64,000 nucleotides of DNA from Azospirillum brasilense (lineage in GTDB: Bacteria; Pseudomonadota; Alphaproteobacteria; Azospirillales; Azospirillaceae). Of this stretch, positions 17,495 through 26,179 are shown one piece after another. The notes under the pieces are model-generated. The model was not told the origin of the DNA. It did not search any database and saw only the letters and a list, made by a program, of their open reading frames with translations. The stretch spans positions 86,432 through 150,431 of the forward strand of contig NZ_VITI01000013.1 in the NCBI RefSeq assembly GCF_007827795.1, written 5' to 3'. Each line of letters opens with the position of its first letter. Within the stretch, counting starts at the first letter, position 1. A program made the translations under genes and the position numbers.

Positions 17495-20400
17495 ATGAGC
17501 ATCTTCGGTTCGATGACCACCGCCGTCCTCGGCCTGAGCGCGCAGTCGAAGGCCCTCGGTCACATCTCTGACAACATCGCCAACGCCTCGACGGTCGGCT
17601 ACAAGCGGGTCAACACCGCCTTCGAGACGCTGGTGCTCCAATCCAACGAGCGGTTGCACGCGCCGGGCGGCGTGACGGCAGCGCCCGTCTTCATGAACAA
17701 CATCCAGGGTAACCTGACCCAGGTGCAGAGCCCGACCAACGCCGCCATCCAGGGCCAGGGCTTCTTCAGCGTGTCCAAGCTCAGCCGCGGCCTGACCGGC
17801 CCCGGCCAGCAGGGCGAGACGGTGCAGACCCAGACCGGCACGTTGAACGCCGACAACGTCTATTACACCCGCGTCGGCGACTTCGAGCTGGACAAGAACC
17901 GCTATCTGGTGAACAGCGCCGGCTTCGCGCTGAACGGCTGGATCGTCGACGACGTGACCGGCCAGTTGAAGAAGGACGTGGTGCAGCCGCTCCAGGTCAA
18001 CACCCTGACCGACAAGCCGCAGTCCACCAACAGCATCACGCTGGGCGCCAACCTGCCGGCCACCCCGACGCCGGGCGTGCCGATCCCGTCCTCCAGCATC
18101 CAGGTCTACGACACCCAGGGCAACGCCCGGACCATCCAGTTCAACTGGCGCCAGGACGCCGCCAACGCGTGGCGCCTGGGCATCGACGCGCCGGGCAGCT
18201 CGTCACAGCCGGTCGCCGGCTCCTTCACCGGCGGCGCCGCCTCCATGGCGGCGGGCAGCCAGGTGTCCGGCGTGACCCCGGTGGCCCAGGTCAGCCAAGT
18301 GCTGGTCAACGGCACGACCTCCTTCCCGTCCTCGTCGGTCACGGTCAGCGGCCGCACCAACTATTATCCGGACGGCACGTCGCAGGACAACATCCGGGTC
18401 GGCGACACCTACACCCTGAATATCAACGGCAGCCCGCCCGTCACGGTCACGGTGACCGCCGCGAACATCGCGAGCTTCTCGAACTTCACCGACGTGGCGA
18501 ACGCGCTGGCCAGCGGGGTCAACGCGATGGTGCCGGCCCCCTACACCGCCGAGATCGACAGCAGCGACCCGCGCAAGGTCCTGGTGAAGAAGCTGGACGG
18601 CACGCCGGTTGAGGTCAGCGGCTCCTTCTCCAACACCAAGCCGCAGCTCAGCACGGTCAGCGGTCCCTCCACCAACCTGACCGGCTCGGTCAGCGGCGAC
18701 CAGCGCAGCACCTTCACCTTCTCCACCGCTGCCATCGACGTGGGCGACGAGTTCCGCATCACCGTGGCGGGCAAGGAGTTCAAGACGCGGGTCACCTCGG
18801 CCAACATCGGCACGCTGGTGGACGTCAACGGCGTGGTCGCCAATCTGGCCAACCAGATCAACACTGCCGTGCCGTCGCTGAACGTCAACGCCCTGATCGG
18901 CACGGCCACGGTTCCGGCGGGCACGGCCAACCAGCTCGTGCTGGACGGCACCGTCGCGACGCCGACCTTCACGGCCACCTACGGCGTGACCAACGCCGAC
19001 AGCCGCGACAACAACATCAGCGCCTCCACCCCCGTGGACTATCAGACGGCGACGGCGACCATCACGCAGGCCGCCACCGCCGCCCTGCCCGAGATCACCC
19101 ATGTCGCCTTCCCCTCTACGGCGGCCCTGAAGGTGCCGGACCAATACGTCGTCAACGTGCTCGGCGTGGAGTTCAAGACCACGGTCACCTACTCGAACAT
19201 CAACACGCTGAAGGACATGAACGGCGTGGTGGATGATCTGGTGACGCAGATCAACAGCCAGGGGTTGGCGGTGACCGCCATGCGCAACCCCGCCTCGGGC
19301 GCGCTGGTCCTGACGGGTACCCCCGGCGCTGCCCTGGGCGTCAGCGGCAGCAAGCTGGACATCACCGCCACCGACAACGTGCGGGTCGGCGACAGCTACA
19401 CCGTGCGGGTGGACGGCGTGCCCTACGCGGTCTCGGTGACCGCCGACAACATCCTGACCATGGGGACCTACGGCGGCATCGCCAACGCGCTGGCCGCCCA
19501 GATCAACTCCGCCCGGCCACAGGCGCCGGTCATCGCGTCGGTGGTGAATTCGCAGTTGCAGGTCACCGCCCGCAACCCCGGCACGCCCTTCAAGATCGAC
19601 CAGGAATACACATCGGGCGCGGCCTCCAACAATCAAGTGAACGGCCCGACGATCAGCGCGCCGACGGACTCGCGCGGCCAGCGCCAGGAATTCTCCTACC
19701 CGCAGACGCAGATCGACATCGGCGATGTCTATTCGGTGTCGATCGACGGCACGCCGATCTCGGTGAAGGTGGACAAGTCCAACTACGGCAACTTCCAGGA
19801 CATCAACGGCGTCCTGCAAGAGCTGGCCAACCGCGTCAACGCCACCAACCTGAACGTCGTCGCCACCGCGACCGGCGGCCGGCTGACCCTTACCCACAAC
19901 ACCTCGACCACCGGCAAGTTCGAGGCGAAGGCCAGCATCCAGAACGCCACCGGCAGCTCCGGCACGCTGACCGCCTCGACCACCACCTCCAACGTGGCGG
20001 GGGTGCGGCAGTCGGAATCGGTGACGCTGACCGGCACGCCGGGCGACAAGGACGCCGAATACACGGTCATCGTCAACGGCTCGCCCATCACCTACCGGAC
20101 GACGGGCGAGGAGACCTCGATGGAGACCATCGCGGCCAGCCTCGCCAATCTGGTGAACAAGAACACCTCCCTGCCGGTGACCGCCAGCGCCGAGGGCAGC
20201 GTGCTTAAGCTCGTCGCCAAATCGGCGAGCGGCACCGTGGCCGACCAGTTCACGCTGGAAACCGCCGCCCAGGCCGGCACCACCCCCGCGCACGTCCTGC
20301 TGAACTTCGGCACCGATCCCGGCAACGTCGGCACCATCACCAGCGTCAGCACGGCGAAGGTCGGCACCGGCACGGCGGTGACCTCCGCCAACCAGGGGCT

Positions 20401-20914
20401 GGGAGCGGACGCCAACGTGACCTTCACGGTGGACTACGGTTTCGGCCCGCAGCAGATCACGCTGAACCTCGGCCAGATCGGCAAGTCGGGCGGCGTCACC
20501 CAGTTCGCCGGCAGCGAGATCAACGTGCGCGAGCTGGTGCAGGACGGCGCCTCGCGCGGCCAGTACAAGGAGGTGGTCTACGGGGACAACGGCGACGTGA
20601 TCGTGAACTACGACAACGGCCGCAGCCGCACCATCGGGCGCATTCCGGTGGTCACCTTCAACAGCCCCAACGCGCTGCAGCGCGAGGCGGGCGGCGTCTA
20701 CATCGAGACGGACGAAGGCGGCCGGCCGAACTTCAACGACCCCGACACCAACGGCGCCGGCGCGGTGGTCGCGAACAGCGTGGAATCCTCCAACGTGGAC
20801 ATCGCGGACGAGTTCACCAAGCTGATCGTCACCCAGCGCACCTACTCCGCAAACACCAAGATCGTCACGACCTCCGACGAGATGCTTCAGGAAGTCCTCG
20901 GGCTGAAGCGCTAA
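17495..20914 (+). CDS. flgE: Flagellar hook protein FlgE, greatly enlarged
   Basis: FlgE forms the extracellular hook joining rod and filament. The N-terminus has the rod/hook signature LSAQSKALGHISDNIANAST and VGYKR. The C-terminus has SSNVDIADEFTKLIVTQRTY and ANTKIVTTSDEMLQEVLGL. At 1139 residues it is two to three times the usual length. The excess is six tandem modules of about 75 residues near 299-378, 412-494, 543-617, 627-699, 739-809 and 850-921. Each reads roughly GDxYxVxIDGxxxxxxVTxxNI, then a helical xxVANxLAxQIN. A sigma-54 promoter lies just upstream. flgK follows. Identity is secure; the surface modules are unusual. Confidence 0.94.
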   Translation: MSIFGSMTTAVLGLSAQSKALGHISDNIANASTVGYKRVNTAFETLVLQSNERLHAPGGVTAAPVFMNNIQGNLTQVQSPTNAAIQGQGFFSVSKLSRGLTGPGQQGETVQTQTGTLNADNVYYTRVGDFELDKNRYLVNSAGFALNGWIVDDVTGQLKKDVVQPLQVNTLTDKPQSTNSITLGANLPATPTPGVPIPSSSIQVYDTQGNARTIQFNWRQDAANAWRLGIDAPGSSSQPVAGSFTGGAASMAAGSQVSGVTPVAQVSQVLVNGTTSFPSSSVTVSGRTNYYPDGTSQDNIRVGDTYTLNINGSPPVTVTVTAANIASFSNFTDVANALASGVNAMVPAPYTAEIDSSDPRKVLVKKLDGTPVEVSGSFSNTKPQLSTVSGPSTNLTGSVSGDQRSTFTFSTAAIDVGDEFRITVAGKEFKTRVTSANIGTLVDVNGVVANLANQINTAVPSLNVNALIGTATVPAGTANQLVLDGTVATPTFTATYGVTNADSRDNNISASTPVDYQTATATITQAATAALPEITHVAFPSTAALKVPDQYVVNVLGVEFKTTVTYSNINTLKDMNGVVDDLVTQINSQGLAVTAMRNPASGALVLTGTPGAALGVSGSKLDITATDNVRVGDSYTVRVDGVPYAVSVTADNILTMGTYGGIANALAAQINSARPQAPVIASVVNSQLQVTARNPGTPFKIDQEYTSGAASNNQVNGPTISAPTDSRGQRQEFSYPQTQIDIGDVYSVSIDGTPISVKVDKSNYGNFQDINGVLQELANRVNATNLNVVATATGGRLTLTHNTSTTGKFEAKASIQNATGSSGTLTASTTTSNVAGVRQSESVTLTGTPGDKDAEYTVIVNGSPITYRTTGEETSMETIAASLANLVNKNTSLPVTASAEGSVLKLVAKSASGTVADQFTLETAAQAGTTPAHVLLNFGTDPGNVGTITSVSTAKVGTGTAVTSANQGLGADANVTFTVDYGFGPQQITLNLGQIGKSGGVTQFAGSEINVRELVQDGASRGQYKEVVYGDNGDVIVNYDNGRSRTIGRIPVVTFNSPNALQREAGGVYIETDEGGRPNFNDPDTNGAGAVVANSVESSNVDIADEFTKLIVTQRTYSANTKIVTTSDEMLQEVLGLKR

Positions 20915-20936
20915 GCGCGGTTCCGATCCGGCGGGC

Positions 20937-20955
20937 GGCCGCGTGATCCGCGGCC
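20937..20955. other. Hairpin between flgE and flgK
   Basis: GGCCGCG-TGATC-CGCGGCC forms a 7-base perfect stem in the flgE-flgK spacer with no T-run after it. It could stabilise the flgE transcript end or attenuate read-through into flgK, adjusting hook versus junction protein levels. This role is inference. Confidence 0.4.
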
Positions 20956-21006
20956 CCCCCGGCCAACAACAGACCGCCCTCCCCGCAGACGAAAGGTCCA
21001 ACGACC

Positions 21007-22413
21007 ATGTCCCTCTTCGGCGCCCTCGGCAGCGCGACGGCCGGCCTCCGTGCGGTCCAGGCCCAGGTGAAGCTGGTCTCGGACAACGTCGCCCGCGCCG
21101 ACGACCCCACCCGCACCCGGCACACCGTGTCGAACGTGCTGGATTCCAACGGGTTCGTCCTCACCTCTCAATACCGCCGCGAGGTCGATTCCGCCCTGCT
21201 CAGCCAAGTGCAGGACCTGACCGCGCGCGAGGGCTCATCGGCCACCAAATCCTCCTACATGCAGCAGTTGGGCGACCTGCTGCGCACGACCAGCGGCAAG
21301 CCGCAGCTCAACGAATACGCCGAAGCCTTCCAGACCGCCTGGAAGGCGGTGGAGACCTCGCCGGAAAGCGAAGTCGCGCAGTACCAGCTCATCCAGGCCG
21401 CCGACACCTTCTCGCGCGAGATCGTGCGGGTGTCCCAGGGCGTGGAGGACATGGACCGGGAGATCCAGGGGGACCTGGGCAAGTCGGTCGGCGAGGTGAA
21501 CCGGCTGCTGAAGGAAATCGAGAGCATCAACAACAACATCGTCTCGCTGCAGGGCTACGGCTCCGCCGGCAACGAGGTGGCCGACAAGCGTGACGGGCTG
21601 ATCCGCGAACTGAGCACCTACGTCGGCGTGCGCACGATGACCCGCCCTGACGGCCGCGTCGCCGTCTTCACCCCCACGGGGCTGGCGCTGGTCGACAGCC
21701 AGGCGGCAAATCTTTCCTACGAGGGCGGCAATATCAACCTGACGGTGGGCAATCAAGTCACCAACGTCAACCAGCACCTGAAGGAAGGCAAGGTCGCCGC
21801 GCTGATGAACATGCGCGCCGACGGGTCCGCCGCGACCCCGCCGCAGCCCGCCAGCGCCGACCCGACCAACGAGGTGATCCGCAAGCTGCGCTCTCAGCTC
21901 GACGCCTACGCCCAGATGTTCACCGGCTCGACCAAGCCCGGCGAACCCACCAGCTTCCGCGACGCCTACGATCAGGCGAAGACGGTGCCGGGCGAGGAAG
22001 GCACGCAGTTCTTCATGGGCAACGACCGCTTCACCATCCACGTGAACGAGAACCTGCTGAACAACACGAAGAAACTGAAAAGCGCGGCCGTCAAGGACGT
22101 GGTCACCGCGCTCAGCGCCACCGGCCGCACCTTCCAGGCCGACGGGCTGAAGCTGGAAGGCGCTTCCTTCAGCTCGATCACCAGCAACATCACCGGCGGC
22201 TGGATGTCCGCGGCCAAGACCGCGCTGGACAAGACCTCGCTGGACAAGGACTCCCGCCAAATCCTGGAGGAGCGCTACCACGCGACGACCGGCGTCAACA
22301 TCGACGAGGAAATCGCGAATCTGCAGCAGCTCCAGACCTCCTACGCCGCGTCGGCACGGGTCATGCAAGTGGCCAACACAATGTTTGACGCGCTGGAGGC
22401 GATCGTCCGATGA
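21007..22413 (+). CDS. flgK: Flagellar hook-associated protein 1 FlgK
   Basis: FlgK is the first hook-filament junction protein. The 468-residue product opens with SLFGALGSATAGLRAVQAQV and LVSDNVARADDPTRTRHTV, a variant of the NNIANANTPGYSR region, and ends with EEIANLQQLQTSYAASARVM and MFDALEAIV, the conserved C-terminal coiled coil. Length is normal for the family and it lacks the expanded modules seen in its neighbours FlgE and FlgL. Its stop codon overlaps the flgL ATG (ATGA). It is probably transcribed from the flgE promoter. Confidence 0.94.
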   Translation: MSLFGALGSATAGLRAVQAQVKLVSDNVARADDPTRTRHTVSNVLDSNGFVLTSQYRREVDSALLSQVQDLTAREGSSATKSSYMQQLGDLLRTTSGKPQLNEYAEAFQTAWKAVETSPESEVAQYQLIQAADTFSREIVRVSQGVEDMDREIQGDLGKSVGEVNRLLKEIESINNNIVSLQGYGSAGNEVADKRDGLIRELSTYVGVRTMTRPDGRVAVFTPTGLALVDSQAANLSYEGGNINLTVGNQVTNVNQHLKEGKVAALMNMRADGSAATPPQPASADPTNEVIRKLRSQLDAYAQMFTGSTKPGEPTSFRDAYDQAKTVPGEEGTQFFMGNDRFTIHVNENLLNNTKKLKSAAVKDVVTALSATGRTFQADGLKLEGASFSSITSNITGGWMSAAKTALDKTSLDKDSRQILEERYHATTGVNIDEEIANLQQLQTSYAASARVMQVANTMFDALEAIVR

Positions 22414-24476
22414 GCTCCATCACTCAAGTCAGCAGCTATGCCAAGTATCTCGGCTTGGTCCGCAATCTGACGAACGGCCAGAACCGGGTGGACACGCTCT
22501 CGGAGCAGCTGACCACCGGCAAGAAGTCCACCGACCTCAACGCCTACGGCGCCGAGACGCAGAAGCTGCTCGCCCTGCGCGCCGAGCTGACCCAGCGCGA
22601 GGCCTACGTCCAGAACATCAACACCGCGTCACCGCGCGTCAAGGCGACCGACACGGTGCTGAACAGCCTGGAAAAGCTGGCCACGGACTGGCAGAGCAGC
22701 AACCTGATGCCGTTCCAGCCGGGTCCGGCCAGCGTCACCTCCGCCTTCAACAGCAATCCCGACGCGCTGAAGCTGTCGGTCAACGCCGACAAGTCCACCT
22801 TCACCCAGAACGCCCGCTACACCGTGACCTCCATCCCCTCCAAGGACGGGGTCAACGGATCGTTCGACGTGACGGTGACCGACGGGCTGGGCGGCAAGAC
22901 CACCCGCACCATCAATCTGAAGACCGTGCCCCCCAGCGACGGCGGCGGCTACAACTTCAAGATCGATGGCGGCCCCGGCGAAGGCGCGGTCCTGAACCTC
23001 AGCTTCGACCAGCTCACCGCGGCGTCGAGCAGCACCTTCAACGTGAGTTGGCCGCAGGCCAACGACATGCGCGACCGGGTCGAGGGCGCGCTGCGCGACA
23101 TCCAGCAGCTTCTGAACGAGCAGTTCGGCGACCGCTACCTGTTCGCCGGCTCGCGCTACGGCACAGAGCCGGTCGGCGACCTGCTGTCCCAGCCGCAGTC
23201 CACCCGCGTGACGCTGAACGGGTCGATGGTCAACGCCGACGATTACTTCGAGGTGTCGATCGACGGCAAGCCCTTCGGCTATCAGGTCCAGCCGGGCGAT
23301 CCGAAGACCGTCACCTTCGTCGCCAACACGCTGAACAGCCTGATCCAGTCGGCCAACCCGAAGCTGCCGATCATCGCGGCCGCGGCCAACGGCGTCATCT
23401 CGCTGATCAGCGAGGACCCGAGCCAGAAGTTCGACGTGAAGGCGCGCGTCCAGAACTCGATGAGCATCGACAATTCGATGACGGCGCCGACCACCACCCA
23501 GGCGGCCACCCTGCCGGCGCCCGCCGGCACCGGGCTGAAGCAGATCGACAGCTTCGCGCTTACCGGCGACGGCGTGGACATCGGCGACACCTACGAGATC
23601 AACGTCACCGTCGGCGACCCGGAGGACCCGTTCAACCGGAAATACTACTCGGAACATCCGGACGAGCCCGAGGACCTGCCGCCCTATCAGCAATACACGG
23701 TCCGCTACACGGTCACGGAGAAGGACTACAACAACGGCGTCACCGACGTGTCGAAGGTGGCCGACATGCTGCGCGCCGAGTTTGGGAAGACCAGCCCGGT
23801 GCCGCCGGTGACCATAGACGCCGCCGGCAACGGATCGACCGTCCAGTTGACCAGCAACAGCACGATGGACCCGAACCACCCGTCACGCGTGCAGCAGTTC
23901 ACCACCTCGGTGCGGGCGGTCAACGGCCAGATCGACAACACGATCTCCGTCGCGACCCTGCCCTCGCAGGCCGACGCCCTGACCGATGTGCCCTATGTGG
24001 ACCCTCCGGACCTGCCCTTCTACGATTCGGAATACATGTCGAACCGGAAGAACAGCAAGGCGTGGGACAAGGCCGCGGTCACCATCGACGATGGCCAGAC
24101 GCTGACCTACGGCGTCACCAGCGACGACCGCGCCTTCCAGAAGCTGATCTCCGCCTTCCGCATGGCCCACGTCGCCGCGTCAAATCCCGGCAAGTACGAG
24201 GAGTACATCACCAAGTCGCGGGAGCTGATGGCCCAGGCCAAGGACGAGGTGCGGTCAGTCCACTCCAAGGTGGCGTCCGACCTCGCGACGCTGGAGGAGA
24301 AGAAGACCGCCCACACCACCGCGTCGGCCACGGTGGTCGAGCGCATCGCCGGCATCGAGGGCATCGACGAGACCGAGGTGGCGGCCCGCCTGCGCACCTC
24401 GATGAACGCCCTGGAGGCCGCCTACACGGTCGCCGGTCAGCGCCAGAAGCTGTCGCTGCTGAACTACATCGCCTGA
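22410..24476 (+). CDS. flgL: Flagellar hook-associated protein 3 FlgL, enlarged
   Basis: FlgL is the second junction protein. The flagellin-like N-terminus is visible (LTNGQNRVDTLSEQLTTGKK, GAETQKLLALRAEL), and the C-terminus has VASDLATLEEKKTAHTTASA and LRTSMNALEAAYTVAGQRQK. Usual length is about 300-450; this one is 688. The extra material includes two copies of the module found in FlgE, near residues 275-349 (DDYFEVSIDGKPFGYQV) and 388-487 (VDIGDTYEINVTVGD). They are joined by a linker beginning KFDVKARVQN, which parallels KFEAKASIQN in FlgE. Translation is coupled to flgK. A strong terminator follows. Confidence 0.92.
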   Translation: MSSITQVSSYAKYLGLVRNLTNGQNRVDTLSEQLTTGKKSTDLNAYGAETQKLLALRAELTQREAYVQNINTASPRVKATDTVLNSLEKLATDWQSSNLMPFQPGPASVTSAFNSNPDALKLSVNADKSTFTQNARYTVTSIPSKDGVNGSFDVTVTDGLGGKTTRTINLKTVPPSDGGGYNFKIDGGPGEGAVLNLSFDQLTAASSSTFNVSWPQANDMRDRVEGALRDIQQLLNEQFGDRYLFAGSRYGTEPVGDLLSQPQSTRVTLNGSMVNADDYFEVSIDGKPFGYQVQPGDPKTVTFVANTLNSLIQSANPKLPIIAAAANGVISLISEDPSQKFDVKARVQNSMSIDNSMTAPTTTQAATLPAPAGTGLKQIDSFALTGDGVDIGDTYEINVTVGDPEDPFNRKYYSEHPDEPEDLPPYQQYTVRYTVTEKDYNNGVTDVSKVADMLRAEFGKTSPVPPVTIDAAGNGSTVQLTSNSTMDPNHPSRVQQFTTSVRAVNGQIDNTISVATLPSQADALTDVPYVDPPDLPFYDSEYMSNRKNSKAWDKAAVTIDDGQTLTYGVTSDDRAFQKLISAFRMAHVAASNPGKYEEYITKSRELMAQAKDEVRSVHSKVASDLATLEEKKTAHTTASATVVERIAGIEGIDETEVAARLRTSMNALEAAYTVAGQRQKLSLLNYIA

Positions 24477-24489
24477 AGCGGCAATGGCT

Positions 24490-24513
24490 CCCTCCCCTGC
24501 GACGAGGGGAGGG
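24490..24513 (+). other. Palindrome after flgL
   Basis: CCCTCCCC-TGCGACGA-GGGGAGGG is a perfect 8-base inverted repeat directly after the flgL stop. It resembles the CTCCCC arms of the REP-like region at 3046-3215. It precedes the true terminator and may be a short remnant of the same repeat class. Confidence 0.5.
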
Positions 24514-24527
24514 AACGGCCGCCACAT

Positions 24528-24562
24528 AAAAAAACCGACGCCCCGAAGGGCGCCGGTTTTTT
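24528..24562. terminator. Bidirectional terminator between flgL and flaF
   Basis: An A-run of seven, then CCG-A-CGCCC, loop CGAA, GGGCG-C-CGG and a T-run of six form a strong stem with one internal mismatch. T-runs follow the stem on both strands, so it can end both the flgE-flgK-flgL transcript and the opposing flaF transcript. Confidence 0.9.
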
Positions 24563-24580
24563 ATTTGAAGCACTTGGATC

Positions 24581-25057
24581 TCAGATCGAGATCCGCAGCG
24601 ACTGGCGCGGCGGCTGGCCGTCCGGAGCGGATACCGGCGGAGCCGTGGGGCCGCGCGCCGCCATCTGCGGAGCCGGCGCCGGCTGGCCCTGGGCGAGCGC
24701 GTCGGGACGGGCGGTCAGGCCGCTGGCCACCGAACGGTTGATGCTGATGAGCGTGTCCAGTTTCGACACGTCCAGGTCGATCAGCCGGGCCATCGTCTCG
24801 CGATCGACCAGCAGCGACAGGGCGGCGATGTTGGTGCGCACCTCGGCCGGATGGCCGCAATCGTCCTCGGTCATCGCGGCCTGGAAGATCGTCCACAGGC
24901 GCTGGTTCAATTGCAGGGCGGCGCAGAGCGCCTCCTCGTTCACGGGGCTGCGCCCGGCATCGATCAGGCGTCGCGACGCCTCCGCCAAAGCCCAGGCCTC
25001 GACATCACGGGGATTGTCGGAAGTCGGCTTGTTCGCGTATGTCGGTGTCGGCTTCAT
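24581..25057 (-). CDS. flaF: Flagellar biosynthesis regulator FlaF
   Basis: FlaF is an alphaproteobacterial cytoplasmic factor that, with FlbT, controls flagellin production and secretion. The 158-residue protein keeps the family core: RDVEAWALAEASRRLIDA, then LNQRLWTIFQAAMTEDDC, then VRTNIAALSLLVDRETMA and KLDTLISINRSVASGL. After about residue 120 it has an extra Pro/Ala/Gln-rich tail. FlbT is not present nearby. It is convergent with flgL across a shared terminator. On its strand an upstream TTGACA (25147-25142) with a weak TGACAAT 17 bases downstream is a possible promoter. Confidence 0.88.
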   Translation of the reverse strand: MKPTPTYANKPTSDNPRDVEAWALAEASRRLIDAGRSPVNEEALCAALQLNQRLWTIFQAAMTEDDCGHPAEVRTNIAALSLLVDRETMARLIDLDVSKLDTLISINRSVASGLTARPDALAQGQPAPAPQMAARGPTAPPVSAPDGQPPRQSLRISI

Positions 25058-25149
25058 TCCAAACCCTCGGGACAGACCGCCGGACAGAGCAATGCTGAAT
25101 CAGGTCCGGACCAAATGGATTGTCAGCGATCCTTCAATCCTTGTCAACT

Positions 25150-26163
25150 TTAGGGACCTGTCTCCGGTGATTTGCAAGGATTTGTCACGACTTCGCGGAG
25201 TTCCGGCATTAGAGGGCCCTGCGTTGCAGGCCCCAACAGTTCTCCCGCCGCCTGTTCGACCGCTTCCACGGAAATGCCGTTCATCAGACCGGTGGCCTGC
25301 GGATCGGCCTTCTGACGGGCCAGAAGCTCGGACCGCGGAACCCGGCTGATCACGGTGCGCGCCGCCACGCCCCAGGGGCCGTAGGTTTCCGGGAAGCCGG
25401 GACCGAACAGCCCGACGGTCGGCGTGCCGGCGGCGGCGGCGATGTGCATGAGTCCGGAATCGTTGCCGACATAGAGCGCCGCCCGACGAACGCAGGCCGC
25501 CGCGGCCATCGGGTCGGTGCGCCCGGTCAGGTCGATGGCCCGTTCGCCCAGCGCGTCCAGAACCGGCCGGGCACGCTCCCGCTCCGGCCCGGCGGCCAGG
25601 ACGGCGACGCGCCGGCCGGACAGCCGGCCGCCGGGACCGGTCAGCCGCGCGGCAAGCGTGGCGAAGCGGTCCGCCGGCCATTCCTTGCCGGTCCAGTTCG
25701 CGGTCGGGCCGATCGCCAGGAACGGTTCCGCGCCACCGGGCAGCAGCCGGTCGGCCTCCGCCTCGGCCGCCGCGTCGATCCACAGGCGAGGGGACGGCGG
25801 CGGGGACAGGCCCAGCACCCGCCCGATCTCCTCCACCTTGTGGAGATGCGGGGCGCGGGCGTGGAAGAAACGCCGCTTCGCCAGGACGAGACGGCCGACC
25901 GCGGAGTTGCGCAGATCGACCACCAGATCCCAGCGCGTGCCGACGCAGGCCCGCCACAGGTCGACCCAATGCCGCGCCCAGGCCCGCTTCGGCATGGGAA
26001 TCAGCCGCTCCAGCCCCGGCACGGAGCGGAACAGCGGTGCGGGCAGCGGGCCGCAGGCGATGGTCAGCGCGGCGTCCGGGTGAAGCGCCGTCAGATGGGC
26101 CAGCAGGCCGGTGGACAGGACCCCGTCGCCCAGACGGTTGGAGGTGATGAACAGGATGCGCAA
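25150..26163 (-). CDS. Glycosyltransferase family 9 (heptosyltransferase-like)
   Basis: This 337-residue GT-B enzyme of family 9 probably adds a heptose or related sugar to the LPS core. Visible motifs are the N-terminal RILFITSNRLGDGVLSTGLL, the donor-site GPTANWTGKEWP, and LYVGNDSGLMHIAAAAGTPT with LFGPG. The start is a TTG at 26163, preceded by a GAGGGGGC site, because no ATG gives the right N-terminus without running through lptF. It begins 16 bases after the lptF stop and likely shares its transcript, which fits LPS assembly. Confidence 0.86.
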   Translation of the reverse strand: MRILFITSNRLGDGVLSTGLLAHLTALHPDAALTIACGPLPAPLFRSVPGLERLIPMPKRAWARHWVDLWRACVGTRWDLVVDLRNSAVGRLVLAKRRFFHARAPHLHKVEEIGRVLGLSPPPSPRLWIDAAAEAEADRLLPGGAEPFLAIGPTANWTGKEWPADRFATLAARLTGPGGRLSGRRVAVLAAGPERERARPVLDALGERAIDLTGRTDPMAAAACVRRAALYVGNDSGLMHIAAAAGTPTVGLFGPGFPETYGPWGVAARTVISRVPRSELLARQKADPQATGLMNGISVEAVEQAAGELLGPATQGPLMPELREVVTNPCKSPETGP

Positions 26164-26179
26164 AAGCCGGTCCGCCCCC

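Noticed and set aside
18203..21001. A 932-codon minus-strand frame opposite flgE.
   Set aside because: No domain or signal is visible, and the plus-strand FlgE is unambiguous at both ends; an antisense shadow.
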